DNA of 64,000 nucleotides from the NCBI GenBank assembly GCA_949529985.1, contig CATIRS010000020.1:1-64000 (forward strand). Reading direction: 5' to 3'. A program made the position numbers and the translations under genes. A model generated the notes under the pieces. That model was not told the DNA's origin. It did not search any database and saw only the letters and a list, made by a program, of their open reading frames with translations. This document shows positions 1 to 9,123 of the stretch, piece after piece. This DNA is from Owenweeksia sp. TMED14 (GTDB taxonomy: Bacteria; Bacteroidota; Bacteroidia; Flavobacteriales; Schleiferiaceae). Each line of letters opens with the position of its first letter. Positions within the stretch are counted from its first letter, which is position 1.

Positions 1-957
1 TCAAGTCGAGACTCACAATCTACGTCAAGAAGTGGAGGAGGCTATTCCAACGAAGGAAGACCTGCAAGACCCTATAGCGACCGGAATTCTGACCATCCCC
101 AGAGAAACTTTAATGACAGAAGTCAGGGAGGGCGGTCAGAAAAGCCAAATAGAACAAACTCATCATATCAAAGAAAAGACACATTTAATTCCTTCAAACC
201 AGCTGGAAAGCTAAATTTTAGGACGGCAGAAGAATACGCTCCTGACAACGGAGCAATGAGACTTAATCGTTTTCTCGCTCATGCTGGAGTTTGCTCAAGA
301 AGGGAAGCCGATAATCGAATAGCCGATGGGTTAGTGACAGTTAACGGTTCTGTGATTATCGAAATGGGACATAAAGTAAGTGCAACTGATGAAGTTCGTT
401 ACGGTGGTGAAGTATTGAAGTCGGAAAAAAAAGTATATGTATTACTTAATAAGCCAAAGGGATTCATTACTACAGTTGACGATGAAAGAGCCAGAAAAAC
501 AGTAATGGATCTCGTTTCAAATGCCTGTTCTGAAAGAATATACCCAGTAGGACGTCTTGATAGATCTACCACTGGAGTGTTGCTTTTAACAAATGATGGA
601 TCTCTCGCTAAAAAACTGACACATCCTAGTCATGGTGCCAAGAAAATATATATGGTGACTTTAGACAAGCCTTTTCACACTGGAGATCTAGCTAAGCTGA
701 GAAATGGAATTGAGCTCGAAGATGGAATTGCTCAAGTTGATCATGTTGAATTTGTCAAAGAAAATGACCAATACACTCTAGGTGTTGAAATACACATTGG
801 TAAAAACCGAATCGTCCGAAGAATGTTTGAGTCATTGGGCTATGAAGTAACGAAATTAGATCGTAGCTCTTTTGCTGGATTAACTAAAAAAAGCTTAAAC
901 CGCGGTCAATATAGAATTCTAAACTCTAAGGATCTATCCTTCTTAAAAATGCTATAA
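1..957 (+). CDS. RluB/RsuA-family pseudouridine synthase, 5' end outside window
   Basis: The enzyme isomerises uridine to pseudouridine in ribosomal RNA. The catalytic part starts at the in-frame ATG at 256: an S4 RNA-binding domain (MRLNRFLAHAGVCSRREAD), then the synthase core with the family motif GRLDRSTTGVLLLTNDG, whose Asp is the catalytic residue, and the late motif KNRIVRRMFESLG. The frame is open without a stop from base 1 to 255 and reads as a low-complexity tract rich in Ser, Arg, Gly, Asn and Gln. Such extensions are common in Bacteroidota RluB-like proteins, so the gene probably begins before the window and 256 is an internal Met. The stop is 2 bases before the next gene. RluB, RluE and RluF cannot be told apart by eye. 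Confidence 0.88.
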   Translation, partial: SSRDSQSTSRSGGGYSNEGRPARPYSDRNSDHPQRNFNDRSQGGRSEKPNRTNSSYQRKDTFNSFKPAGKLNFRTAEEYAPDNGAMRLNRFLAHAGVCSRREADNRIADGLVTVNGSVIIEMGHKVSATDEVRYGGEVLKSEKKVYVLLNKPKGFITTVDDERARKTVMDLVSNACSERIYPVGRLDRSTTGVLLLTNDGSLAKKLTHPSHGAKKIYMVTLDKPFHTGDLAKLRNGIELEDGIAQVDHVEFVKENDQYTLGVEIHIGKNRIVRRMFESLGYEVTKLDRSSFAGLTKKSLNRGQYRILNSKDLSFLKML

Positions 958-959
958 AA

Positions 960-3458
960 ATGCGTAAGCCTATTTTTATTCTCGGCGTAATTCTTGGTGC
1001 GGTGCTGGTAGGAATTCTGATACTATTTACATATTTAAAAATAAATTCAAACTCAATTCAAGACAGACTTCTTTCTGTAGTCAACGAACGTCTAAATGTT
1101 CCTATTTCTGTCCAAAGCCTTGAAATAGATGTGGTTAAAAATTTTCCTAACATTTCATTGAGACTCGAGAATGTATTAATTGAAGACCCGTTAAAATCCG
1201 AAAATAGCGATACACTTTTATTCTGTGAAAAACTTTATGCTGAATTTGGTCTCTTTTCAGTTTTAAAAGGAGAGACAATATTGCGAAGCATATCAGCTTT
1301 TGAGGGAGAATTAAATCTTAGATGGGATAAAAATGGGGTAAATAATTATTCTATTTTAAAAAAAGACTCAAGTAATTCTAATTCCTATATTAACTTGAAG
1401 GAATTGACCCTAATGAATACTGCTATCACAATTAATGGTCTTAAAGAGTCTGAATTGCACCACCATTTCATAGCAAAAAGGATCAAAATATCTGGAGTTC
1501 TTGACAAGAGTGATATCAATGCCAAAGCAAGCTGGGAAGTTTTTGTTCCAGACTGGAATGATCAAAAAGTCTTTATTTCCGGCTCGACTGAATTTTATTC
1601 TAATTCTAATACAGATAGTATTGAAATTAAGAATGGTGAACTTGAATTAAATGATTGGAAACTAAAATTGGACGGGTCAATAGCAAATCAAAAAGGAGTT
1701 TGGTCGGTGTCAGGGTCGGGGCTAGACATGTCTCAATTGATTGGTTTATTGCCAAAAGAACTAATGCCATCACCTGAAACCTTCAGAGCAGATGGTGATC
1801 TTGATTTAGAATTGAGAATCAATACTAATATTTCAGGAACTCACTTAAAAGCTGAAGGCCATTGGACTAATGGATTTATAAATGCGGATAATTCATATTT
1901 CATCGGAGATGATATAAAAGCAGATATTATTTATGACAATGGACGTCTTTCATCAAAAGAGTCTTCATCTCTAATTATTAAAAATATAACATGTAAATCT
2001 CGAGGTTCTAGCCTAGGCGGGAATCTTCGCTTAGATAATTTCATATCACCCGAATGTAAAGCCTCTATAAAATTTGATTCAAAATTTATGGATCTTATAC
2101 ATTGGCTCGAATACCCAACTTGGAAAGGAAGCTCCGGAAGTCTCAATGGTCAAATTGAATGGCAACAAAATTTTAAAGATTTTAAAGAATTAGTTAATAA
2201 TGGTCTTTGGGGAGGTAAGTGGTCAGGTACTGTCTCAATTCCAAATGCCACTTTGGAAATAGAAGGAGCTGAAACGTCAACAGAAATATCAGAGGTATCG
2301 ACTTTACTCAATGGCCATGACATGGATATTTTAGATGGAACAATTCAAACGGGAACAACAAAAGCAAGAGTAAGAGGGGTAATACAAAATTTATTTAACG
2401 ATAAACATGAGCACTATGAATTGCAGATAACAGGTTCGGAATGGAATATCGAAGATATTTTGGATTGGACAATATGGAATGCAAATTTCACAGGAAGAAA
2501 CTCTGAGTCTTTTGAATCAGGTTATGATGTAATTGTTGCAGCGGATAGATTAACATATGAGAAATTCATTGGGACAGACTGTAGCTTCAGAGTGAAAGGA
2601 AAAGGTCTTGATGCTAAAACAAATGACTTTTTTATAAGACATTCTGGAGGAACTGTATCTAGTATAATAGAATGGCGTCCATTAAAAAAGAATTACAGTC
2701 AACTTCGTTTTAATAATGTCCTAAAAAAAATAAACCTGAAAAACATATTGCAGTCATTTGATAATTTTGACCAAAATTATATTACCGACAAAAATATTTC
2801 AGGGATTTTAAACGCGCAAATGAAGCTTCGATTAGATCTAGATTCTAATATGGAAATACTAAATGAAAAGATCATTGCAGACGTTGATTTCAGTATTAAA
2901 AAAGGCCGTATTGTAGGATTTGAACCCCTAAAAGAATTATGGCGATTCTCAGAAATAGATGAATTAAATGATGTTCAATTTGGGACAGTTAGAAATCGAA
3001 TACGCATCTCCGACAAGGTTATTATAATCCCTGAAATGACACTAGAGAACAACGCAGTCACTCTCAAAATTAATGGAAAACATGGATTTGACAATTACAT
3101 AGACTTCTTGATAAAAATGCAGCTAAAAGATATTGTGGGAGGCAAGAAGCGAAACAGATCTAAAGCATTAGATCAATTTATAATGGAAGAAAAAACTAAC
3201 GAAAAAGTATGGATTCCAATCAAAGTAATTGGTCCGTCTGGAAATTTGAAATTTAATATAGACACAAAAAAAATTGGTGAGGAGGTGAAATCGACTTTAA
3301 AAAATGACTGGAAACAACAAGGAGAAGATTTGAAAAATATTTTTCAAAAGACGGAAGAGATAAAAAAAGAAACGCAAGGATATGAATTTGAATGGGAAGA
3401 AGAGCCAGATACAAATCGTTTATTCAATCGATCTGATCGTTCGATCAATAATTTGTAA
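960..3458 (+). CDS. AsmA-like large envelope protein
   Basis: 832-residue protein with one N-terminal membrane anchor (about residues 5-27, FILGVILGAVLVGILILFTY) followed by a long beta-rich body. The early segment, with phrases such as LSVVNERLNVPISVQSLEID and NISLRLENVLIEDP, has the AsmA/TamB-like opening pattern. These are bridge-like proteins anchored in the inner membrane and reaching into the periplasm, linked to outer-membrane lipid and protein homeostasis. The C-terminal 60 residues are charged and helical. It starts 2 bases after the pseudouridine synthase stop, so the two are probably cotranscribed. Family assignment rests on architecture and length; the substrate is unknown. Confidence 0.72.
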   Translation: MRKPIFILGVILGAVLVGILILFTYLKINSNSIQDRLLSVVNERLNVPISVQSLEIDVVKNFPNISLRLENVLIEDPLKSENSDTLLFCEKLYAEFGLFSVLKGETILRSISAFEGELNLRWDKNGVNNYSILKKDSSNSNSYINLKELTLMNTAITINGLKESELHHHFIAKRIKISGVLDKSDINAKASWEVFVPDWNDQKVFISGSTEFYSNSNTDSIEIKNGELELNDWKLKLDGSIANQKGVWSVSGSGLDMSQLIGLLPKELMPSPETFRADGDLDLELRINTNISGTHLKAEGHWTNGFINADNSYFIGDDIKADIIYDNGRLSSKESSSLIIKNITCKSRGSSLGGNLRLDNFISPECKASIKFDSKFMDLIHWLEYPTWKGSSGSLNGQIEWQQNFKDFKELVNNGLWGGKWSGTVSIPNATLEIEGAETSTEISEVSTLLNGHDMDILDGTIQTGTTKARVRGVIQNLFNDKHEHYELQITGSEWNIEDILDWTIWNANFTGRNSESFESGYDVIVAADRLTYEKFIGTDCSFRVKGKGLDAKTNDFFIRHSGGTVSSIIEWRPLKKNYSQLRFNNVLKKINLKNILQSFDNFDQNYITDKNISGILNAQMKLRLDLDSNMEILNEKIIADVDFSIKKGRIVGFEPLKELWRFSEIDELNDVQFGTVRNRIRISDKVIIIPEMTLENNAVTLKINGKHGFDNYIDFLIKMQLKDIVGGKKRNRSKALDQFIMEEKTNEKVWIPIKVIGPSGNLKFNIDTKKIGEEVKSTLKNDWKQQGEDLKNIFQKTEEIKKETQGYEFEWEEEPDTNRLFNRSDRSINNL

Positions 3459-3509
3459 AGTCCTTGAATAAGGTTGAGTTGAAGACATTTTAAAACATAC
3501 ATTTGATCT

Positions 3510-3896
3510 ATGCGAAAGTTACTTCTTTTATTTTCGATGCTACTTTTTAGCATTTCATCAAAATCACAAACCAACCCCAACCCTTTCAATGATTGTGGTA
3601 TTTATGCTGCAGATGCTTTTACACCAAACCAAGATGGTGTTAATGATCAATTTCAGGTAATCATTCAAGGCGACTGTAATCCGATATCATATCATTTGAG
3701 GATTTTTGATCGTTACGGTCGAAGAGTCTTTGAAAGTATTCAACCTACTGAATCTTGGGACGGGAAATACGATGTATCTGGAAGACAATTATCAGAAGGT
3801 GTTTACATGTGGCACCTTTTAGCCAACTACATGGTTCCAAATGAGACTGAATCAATGCGAATAGAAGAAAAGGGGAGCATAGTCCTGTATAGATAA
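3510..3896 (+). CDS. Free-standing gliding-motility-type C-terminal domain protein
   Basis: 128 residues: a signal peptide (KLLLLFSMLLFSISSKSQ) followed almost at once by a gliding-motility-associated C-terminal domain (CHU_C/TIGR04131 type). Diagnostic segments are DAFTPNQDGVNDQF, LRIFDRYGRRVFES, SWDGKY and LSEGVYMWHL. In normal proteins this domain sits at the end of a large adhesin and directs type IX secretion and surface attachment. Here there is essentially no passenger: only about 15 residues separate the signal peptide from the domain. It lies 51 bases after the AsmA-like gene. It may be a genuine small surface protein or the remnant of a larger one. Confidence 0.82.
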   Translation: MRKLLLLFSMLLFSISSKSQTNPNPFNDCGIYAADAFTPNQDGVNDQFQVIIQGDCNPISYHLRIFDRYGRRVFESIQPTESWDGKYDVSGRQLSEGVYMWHLLANYMVPNETESMRIEEKGSIVLYR

Positions 3897-3948
3897 AAAC
3901 CTTTCAACCCGACAAAGTTTCTTTTTCATTTTTAAGCTGAACAATTAA

Positions 3949-4407
3949 ATGTCTCATATTTTTAAATTTGGTCTTTTGTTGTTTTTAACCATTTATTGTT
4001 GCAATTCAATTAATGGTCAGCCTTACAATATTGAATTTAAACTTGAGATCTCTGAACGAAACGCCCAAAGTTTGACTTCTTGTGCTAAATGGATGATTTC
4101 TTTGAGAGATGAAAACGGAACAGTACTAGATCAAGAGGCCTTTCCTTTCAGGGAAAGAAAACAAATATGTCCAATTCAAGTATCCAACTATGGAGTTTAC
4201 ACGGCATATTTTTTTTTGGACTTAAATAATAATGGCAAGTTAGATCAAGGTGTTTTTGGTCAGCCAAAAGAGCCATACGCTTTCTCGAACAATGCAAGAA
4301 ATTATTTCGGAAAGCCATCTATCACTTCTCAAAAATTCAATTTTTTTAACAAGGACGTTGAAATTTATGTGTTATTAAATTATCACTTTACAGGTCTATA
4401 TGATTAA
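3949..4407 (+). CDS. DUF2141-family exported protein
   Basis: 152 residues with an N-terminal signal sequence (about residues 5-24, ending near SINGQ). The C-terminal two thirds match the DUF2141 pattern: a Tyr/Phe-rich strand followed by DLNNNGKLDQGVFGQPKEPY, then FSNNARN and a KDVEIYVLL strand. The family is frequent in Bacteroidota and Proteobacteria and has no established function; the DxNxNGxxD segment resembles a calcium-binding loop. The gene converges on the hydrolase gene, and their 3' ends overlap by 12 bases with no terminator visible. Confidence 0.78.
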   Translation: MSHIFKFGLLLFLTIYCCNSINGQPYNIEFKLEISERNAQSLTSCAKWMISLRDENGTVLDQEAFPFRERKQICPIQVSNYGVYTAYFFLDLNNNGKLDQGVFGQPKEPYAFSNNARNYFGKPSITSQKFNFFNKDVEIYVLLNYHFTGLYD

Positions 4408-5178
4408 GAACCCTTTCAAGGAGTCTAGAAAAGCTATTGGCTTCTCGGCGTGAACCCAGTGCCCCGCATCCGGTATACTCTCAAGTTGAGCCAGTGGAAA
4501 ATGATGCATTATACCTGCCCAATCTTGATCAAGAATATACTCGCTTTGCATTCCTCGAATAAACAAAACTGAACCAACAAAACATTTATCAACAGCTAAC
4601 CCCTTCCCTATTCTGCCTATCTGTGCTTCAATAATGGGTAAATTAAATCTCCATCCCAATTTTTTGTCATTTTTCCATTTTATATTCTTTAAAATGAATT
4701 GTCGCAAACCCCATTCTGGAATCAGCATTTCTAAAGCCCTGTCCGCTTCAGCTCTGCTCGTTATCCTTTCAAAGTTTAAAGTATGCATTGCCTCTATTAT
4801 ATGACCATGCTGAACTGGATAAGACTTAGGCCCTATATCTACAATCACCATTTTCTCTATATAGTCCGGGTATTTAACCGAAAACTCCATTAAAGCCTTC
4901 CCTCCCATGCTATGACCAATCCACATAATTGAACGATGCTTTCTGAGATTACTTTCCACATATAGTTTAATATCCTCTGCCATGTCTTCATAGGTATGTG
5001 AACTAGTATGAGGTGAACTACCATGATTCCGCATGTCCAGAAGATGGACCTCAAATCCTAATTTTGCCCATACTCTAGCATGAGACCCCCAGTTATCTCC
5101 CATTCCAAATAAACCATGTAAAATCACAAGGGGAGCCCCACCTTTACCGATAATTTTAGAGTTTAGGTCGACTATCAT
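4396..5178 (-). CDS. Alpha/beta-fold hydrolase (YbfF-like esterase)
   Basis: 260-residue alpha/beta hydrolase. Visible elements are the oxyanion-hole segment VILHGLFGMGDNW, the nucleophile elbow GHSMGG (Ser catalytic), an acid region, and the C-terminal catalytic His in PDAGHWVHAEKP. The spacing and the DMRNHGSSPH segment are typical of the YbfF/esterase group that hydrolyses short acyl esters or acyl-CoA; the exact substrate cannot be read from sequence. Its ATG overlaps the pdxJ stop codon by one base, so it is translated in the same operon as pdxJ. Confidence 0.82.
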   Translation of the reverse strand: MIVDLNSKIIGKGGAPLVILHGLFGMGDNWGSHARVWAKLGFEVHLLDMRNHGSSPHTSSHTYEDMAEDIKLYVESNLRKHRSIMWIGHSMGGKALMEFSVKYPDYIEKMVIVDIGPKSYPVQHGHIIEAMHTLNFERITSRAEADRALEMLIPEWGLRQFILKNIKWKNDKKLGWRFNLPIIEAQIGRIGKGLAVDKCFVGSVLFIRGMQSEYILDQDWAGIMHHFPLAQLESIPDAGHWVHAEKPIAFLDSLKGFLII

Positions 5179-5933
5179 TATTGTCTTCTAATCTTATTGA
5201 TATGTGCTAATTCAAGTTTATAAATATATCGTTGAATAGTATTTTCAAGTCCTAAGTAAATAGCATCTGAGATTATCGAATGACCTATACTAACCTCTTG
5301 AAGACCATCGAGAGAAGCCGCAAAGAATTCTAAATTATCTAAATTAAGATCATGTCCAGCATTTATTCCTAAACCATTTTGCCTGGCGATATTACCAGCT
5401 AACACATATGGCTTTACAGCCTCATCTTTATTTAAAGTGAAATTCTTAGCATAGTCCTCAGTGTATAACTCAACCCTATCAGCACCGAGCCTTCCCGCAG
5501 ATTCAATCATTGATTTATCACATCCAATAAAAATGGAGGATCTGATGTGATTGTTTTTTAATTCTTTTAGAACATCCTTCAAGAAGTCGAAATTATCAAT
5601 GGTATCCCAACCAGCATTACTAGTCAAAATGTTTGGACCATCTGGAACCAAAGTAACCTGATCAGGATTACACTCAATAACTAAGTCCATAAATTCCTTG
5701 TTAGGGAATCCTTCAATATTAAATTCTGTTTTGACTATATTTCTCAATGCACGAGCATCATCATAACGAATATGACGTTCATCTGGGCGTGGGTGAACTG
5801 TAATGCCTTGAGCTCCAAACTCTTCACAGTATTTAGACGCTAGGAGAACATCAGGAATATTGCCTCCTCTTGCATTTCTAAGTGTAGCAATCTTGTTAAT
5901 ATTAACGGAAAGACGAGCCTGTTTATCGATCAT
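5178..5933 (-). CDS. pdxJ: Pyridoxine 5'-phosphate synthase PdxJ
   Basis: 251 residues. It condenses 1-deoxyxylulose 5-phosphate with 3-amino-2-oxopropyl phosphate, the last step of the DXP-dependent vitamin B6 pathway. Recognised by SVNINKIATLRNARGG near the start, ITVHPRPDERHI (substrate-binding His and Arg), QVTLVPDGPN, and the C-terminal phosphate-binding INAGHDLNLDNL and EVSIGHSIISDA segments. Length matches the family (about 240). It is first in a two-gene operon with the downstream hydrolase and is transcribed divergently from the CBS-domain gene. Confidence 0.95.
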   Translation of the reverse strand: MIDKQARLSVNINKIATLRNARGGNIPDVLLASKYCEEFGAQGITVHPRPDERHIRYDDARALRNIVKTEFNIEGFPNKEFMDLVIECNPDQVTLVPDGPNILTSNAGWDTIDNFDFLKDVLKELKNNHIRSSIFIGCDKSMIESAGRLGADRVELYTEDYAKNFTLNKDEAVKPYVLAGNIARQNGLGINAGHDLNLDNLEFFAASLDGLQEVSIGHSIISDAIYLGLENTIQRYIYKLELAHINKIRRQ

Positions 5934-5962
5934 AAACCAATATTATTTAAAGCATAAAACAT

Positions 5963-5979
5963 AGTCTGGATACCAGACT
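5963..5979. repeat. Short perfect inverted repeat between divergent genes
   Basis: AGTCTGG-ATA-CCAGACT: two 7-base perfect arms with a 3-base centre in the 103-base gap between pdxJ (minus) and the CBS gene (plus). A T-run does not follow in either direction, so a terminator is unlikely. The symmetry and position fit a regulator operator covering the pdxJ promoter, but no regulator can be named. Confidence 0.4.
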
Positions 5980-6036
5980 GTAAAGTTATTCATAATTCAT
6001 TCTCCGTCCCCTCTTTTGGCTAACTTAGCTGTAACT

Positions 6037-6648
6037 ATGAAATGGCACCAACTCATCAGTAAAGAAGTCAATAATATTGAATTAAAAAGTCTAAAAAATT
6101 CAAATATTAGAATTGAAAACGAGATGGCATTTTACCCTATAACTGAAGATGGACATTACATTGGGATGTTAGGGCAGGATGATAAAATCATTCATGTTCC
6201 TGCTCTGCAAATCAAACAGCATCCTCTTGAAGCATTAAATATCGCTTGTAAATGGGATATAGATTGTATTCCTGTTTGTCATAATGATCTATTTAAAGGG
6301 GTATTAACTTTAAAAAACTTAATCAATATTATTGGACAAGACTGGTCTTTTACCACTCCAGGATCGAGTATTTTTTTCGAAAGCCCATCGAATAATCCTT
6401 TTTCTTCAGATTTAATGAGTTCAATCGAATCAGAGGGAATTCGTGTGCTTTCTTTTTCATCAAATTATAGCGAGGAAAAAGAAAAGTTTATGAATTTCAT
6501 AAGAGTTGATAGTATCGATCCATATCTAGCAATAAAGACATTAGAGCGTCACGGATATAAATTAATTGATCACTATCCAAAAGGAACCAGAGAAGCTGAA
6601 ATAGAAGAAAATTTAGAGCATTTGACACATTTTTTGAACATCAAATAA
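6037..6648 (+). CDS. CBS-domain protein of the nadK cluster
   Basis: About 203 residues. The first half is consistent with a pair of CBS motifs: a segment ending GHYIGMLGQDD, and the later IPVCHNDLFKGVLTLKNLINII. CBS pairs usually bind adenosyl ligands. The second half resembles an ACT-like or regulatory fold and is not recognised. The ATG at 6037 (MKWHQLIS) is preferred over a TTG at 6016 that would add seven residues. It ends two bases before nadK, and this CBS-nadK order is common in Bacteroidota, suggesting a regulatory link to nucleotide metabolism, which is inference. Confidence 0.72.
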   Translation: MKWHQLISKEVNNIELKSLKNSNIRIENEMAFYPITEDGHYIGMLGQDDKIIHVPALQIKQHPLEALNIACKWDIDCIPVCHNDLFKGVLTLKNLINIIGQDWSFTTPGSSIFFESPSNNPFSSDLMSSIESEGIRVLSFSSNYSEEKEKFMNFIRVDSIDPYLAIKTLERHGYKLIDHYPKGTREAEIEENLEHLTHFLNIK

Positions 6649-6649
6649 T

Positions 6650-7534
6650 ATGAAACGAATTGCAATATTTGGAAAGCGAATCCCTGACGAAGTTCAAACT
6701 TTTGTAGAAAGGACGATCGAGTCTTTAATGGAGGAAGGGTGTTCAATTCTAATTTACCGTGGATTTCAACGCCGAATAAATGAAAATTGGAATCTTGATT
6801 GGAACTTTCATGAATTTAAAAGCCGAGAGGACATTCTAGAATTAAAGCCTGATTTCTTATTAGTGGTTGGAGGTGACGGGACCCTCCTTGATGCAACAAC
6901 ACTAGTCGAAGGGACTGAAATCCCGATAATAGGACTAAATACTGGAAGATTAGGATTTTTGGCGAATATCACAAGGGATGAAGCTCCACTTGCTTTAAAA
7001 TCAATTTTAAATGGCGAATATAGTTTAGATGAGCGAAATGTTCTTGAAGCAAGTACGAGTTCTGATGGAGCAATACAACCAAATTTTGCCTTAAATGAAA
7101 TTGCTGTTAGTCGCAAAGGGACAACTAGTATGATATCCGTACATGTTTATTTAAATGGATTGTTTTTAAATACATACTGGGCTGACGGCCTTTTAATTTC
7201 TACTCCAACAGGATCCACCGGCTATAACTTAAGCTGTGGTGGCCCCATTCTTCTTCCCGGATCCAATAATTTTATTATAACACCTATAGCTCCGCACAAC
7301 CTTACAGTCCGGCCTTTGGTTATACCTAACACCGACACTATAACGTTAAAAATAGAGGCAAGAGAAGGAAATTACTTGGCATCTTTAGACTCTCGCGTTT
7401 TTACTTTAGAGTGTGATACAGAATTGACAATAAAAAAGTCTAATTATCGTTTTAAGTTAGTGAAAACTGAATACTCTGACTTTGCCTCAACGTTGAGAAA
7501 TAAACTGCTTTGGGGACAAGACAGGCGTAACTAA
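6650..7534 (+). CDS. nadK: NAD kinase
   Basis: 294 residues; phosphorylates NAD to NADP with ATP or polyphosphate in the cytoplasm. The signature motifs are all present: GGDGTLLDA (catalytic Asp), GLNTGRLGFLAN, NEIAVSRKG, and the NAD-binding ADGLLISTPTGSTGYNLSCGGPI. Length equals typical bacterial NadK. It follows the CBS gene with one base between stop and start and precedes the DUF6089 gene by 35 bases, so it belongs to the envelope gene cluster. Confidence 0.96.
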   Translation: MKRIAIFGKRIPDEVQTFVERTIESLMEEGCSILIYRGFQRRINENWNLDWNFHEFKSREDILELKPDFLLVVGGDGTLLDATTLVEGTEIPIIGLNTGRLGFLANITRDEAPLALKSILNGEYSLDERNVLEASTSSDGAIQPNFALNEIAVSRKGTTSMISVHVYLNGLFLNTYWADGLLISTPTGSTGYNLSCGGPILLPGSNNFIITPIAPHNLTVRPLVIPNTDTITLKIEAREGNYLASLDSRVFTLECDTELTIKKSNYRFKLVKTEYSDFASTLRNKLLWGQDRRN

Positions 7535-7569
7535 ACTCTGCAATTTGTATCTTCACAAATCTTAAAATT

Positions 7570-8391
7570 ATGTGTAAGAATAAGCTCTTTTTATTGTTTT
7601 CAATTTTTGTCTTTAGCCAAAATATTAAAGGACAAATGTCTCAAGAACTTTCCTTGGGTTTTGGACTTAATCAACTCATTGGAGACGTAGGAATAAATAA
7701 GCTTCAACTAATTGACGGCTCTAGAAATTTAAATTATAGGAATCAAAGTCATTCACATTATGCCTTTCATATTGGACTTAGTCAAGGAGGTCTGTATGCA
7801 GATGATAGACTTTCGAATTACAAGGAGCGAATAGAAAAAAATATTGTTGTCAGATCACTATTTCAAAGCATCAATACTCGATTAGAGATTGATTATTTTC
7901 CTCAATTAATACCTTCTTATAAATTTCAACAAACACCTTATATTTTCGGGGGTGTAGGACTAATGTCATTTACTCCTCAAGGAAAGTTTGGATTGGATTG
8001 GATAGATTTACAGCCACTAGGAACAGAGGGTCAAGGGACAATTTTAAGTGACGAATCACCTTATAGCACCAGAGCATGGACATTGCCCTTTGGAGTTGGC
8101 TGGAGAGCTCAATTAAATAATGTTTGGGTAGTAAGTGTCGAGGCCAATTGGAATCTAACAACATCTGACTATTTAGATGACACCCATAACCTCTATGTAG
8201 ACCAGATAGTCCTCGAGAATGAACGCGGGAGTCTATCTAGCTATTTCTCAAACCCAAGTGATAACATATTTATCCCGGGAACTCCACGTGGAAATCCTCA
8301 AAATAATGATTCCTATTTCACTTTAAATTTTAGTTTTGGCATCCATTTAGAAGCATTTATGGAACAATGCAGTGACTTTATTCACCGATGA
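7570..8391 (+). CDS. DUF6089-type outer-membrane beta-barrel protein
   Basis: 273 residues with a signal peptide (LFLLFSIFVFSQNIKGQ). The mature part alternates hydrophobic and aromatic residues as in an eight-strand-type barrel: ELSLGFGLNQLIGDVG, YIFGGVGLMSF, WTLPFGVGWR, and a closing YFTLNFSFGIHLEAF. Between nadK and uppS, Bacteroidota usually carry a DUF6089 protein, and sequence and position both fit. Function is unknown. It overlaps uppS by 4 bases, so the two are translationally coupled. Confidence 0.72.
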   Translation: MCKNKLFLLFSIFVFSQNIKGQMSQELSLGFGLNQLIGDVGINKLQLIDGSRNLNYRNQSHSHYAFHIGLSQGGLYADDRLSNYKERIEKNIVVRSLFQSINTRLEIDYFPQLIPSYKFQQTPYIFGGVGLMSFTPQGKFGLDWIDLQPLGTEGQGTILSDESPYSTRAWTLPFGVGWRAQLNNVWVVSVEANWNLTTSDYLDDTHNLYVDQIVLENERGSLSSYFSNPSDNIFIPGTPRGNPQNNDSYFTLNFSFGIHLEAFMEQCSDFIHR

Positions 8392-9122
8392 GTAATGTTG
8401 TGCCGAAACATATTGCCATAATAATGGATGGAAATGGACGCTGGGCTAAACTTCAAGGTTTCTCTACGCGAATTCGAGGTCACGAAATTGGAGTAACTGC
8501 ACTTAGAAATTCCGCAACATATGCATCCGAAATTGGAGTTAAATTTTTGACAGTCTATGCCTTTTCTGAAGAAAACTGGGGCCGGCCAAAATCAGAAATT
8601 GATGCATTAATGAGCATTTTAGTGAGAAGTCTAAATAAGGAGCTTGACACCCTTCAAAAAAATGGGATCAGGCTGAATTCAATTGGAAATATAGATAGCC
8701 TTCCGAAAAAATGCAGGAAAGAGTTGAAAGAGACGATTCAAGCTACTTCGTCAAATAAATCGATGACTCTAACATTGGCTCTGAGCTACGGAGGAAGGCA
8801 AGAAATCATTCATGCGGCAAAAAAAATTGCGAAAAAAGTACTTGATGGAAATTTACAAATAGAAGATATATCTGACGATGTTTTTTCACAAGAATTAAGT
8901 ACTTATAACTTGCCCGATCCCGATTTAATGATTCGAACAAGTGGTGAACAAAGAATTTCAAATTTTCTTATTTGGCAAAGTAGTTATACGGAATTAGTAT
9001 TCCTTCCCGTACTTTGGCCTGATTTTTCAAGTATACACATGGAAGCTGCAATAACAGAATATCACGAAAGACAACGAAGATGGGGAAAGACAACAGAACA
9101 ATTAAAAGACAGCAAGTCGTAA
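8388..9122 (+). CDS. uppS: Isoprenyl transferase (undecaprenyl diphosphate synthase)
   Basis: 244 residues; elongates farnesyl diphosphate to undecaprenyl diphosphate, the lipid carrier for peptidoglycan and O-antigen. The diagnostic N-terminal motif HIAIIMDGNGRWAK (catalytic Asp, Gly-Asn-Gly) is present, as are FSEENWGRPKSEID and the C-terminal DLMIRTSGEQRISNFLIWQSSYTE block. It starts inside the DUF6089 stop and ends one base before bamA, tying lipid-carrier synthesis to outer-membrane assembly genes. Confidence 0.96.
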   Translation: MSNVVPKHIAIIMDGNGRWAKLQGFSTRIRGHEIGVTALRNSATYASEIGVKFLTVYAFSEENWGRPKSEIDALMSILVRSLNKELDTLQKNGIRLNSIGNIDSLPKKCRKELKETIQATSSNKSMTLTLALSYGGRQEIIHAAKKIAKKVLDGNLQIEDISDDVFSQELSTYNLPDPDLMIRTSGEQRISNFLIWQSSYTELVFLPVLWPDFSSIHMEAAITEYHERQRRWGKTTEQLKDSKS

Positions 9123-9123
9123 T

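Noticed and set aside
32..214. A 60-residue ORF starting MEEAIPTKE
   Set aside because: It lies in another frame over the open N-terminal extension of the pseudouridine synthase, which has plausible low-complexity composition and joins the catalytic domain in frame.
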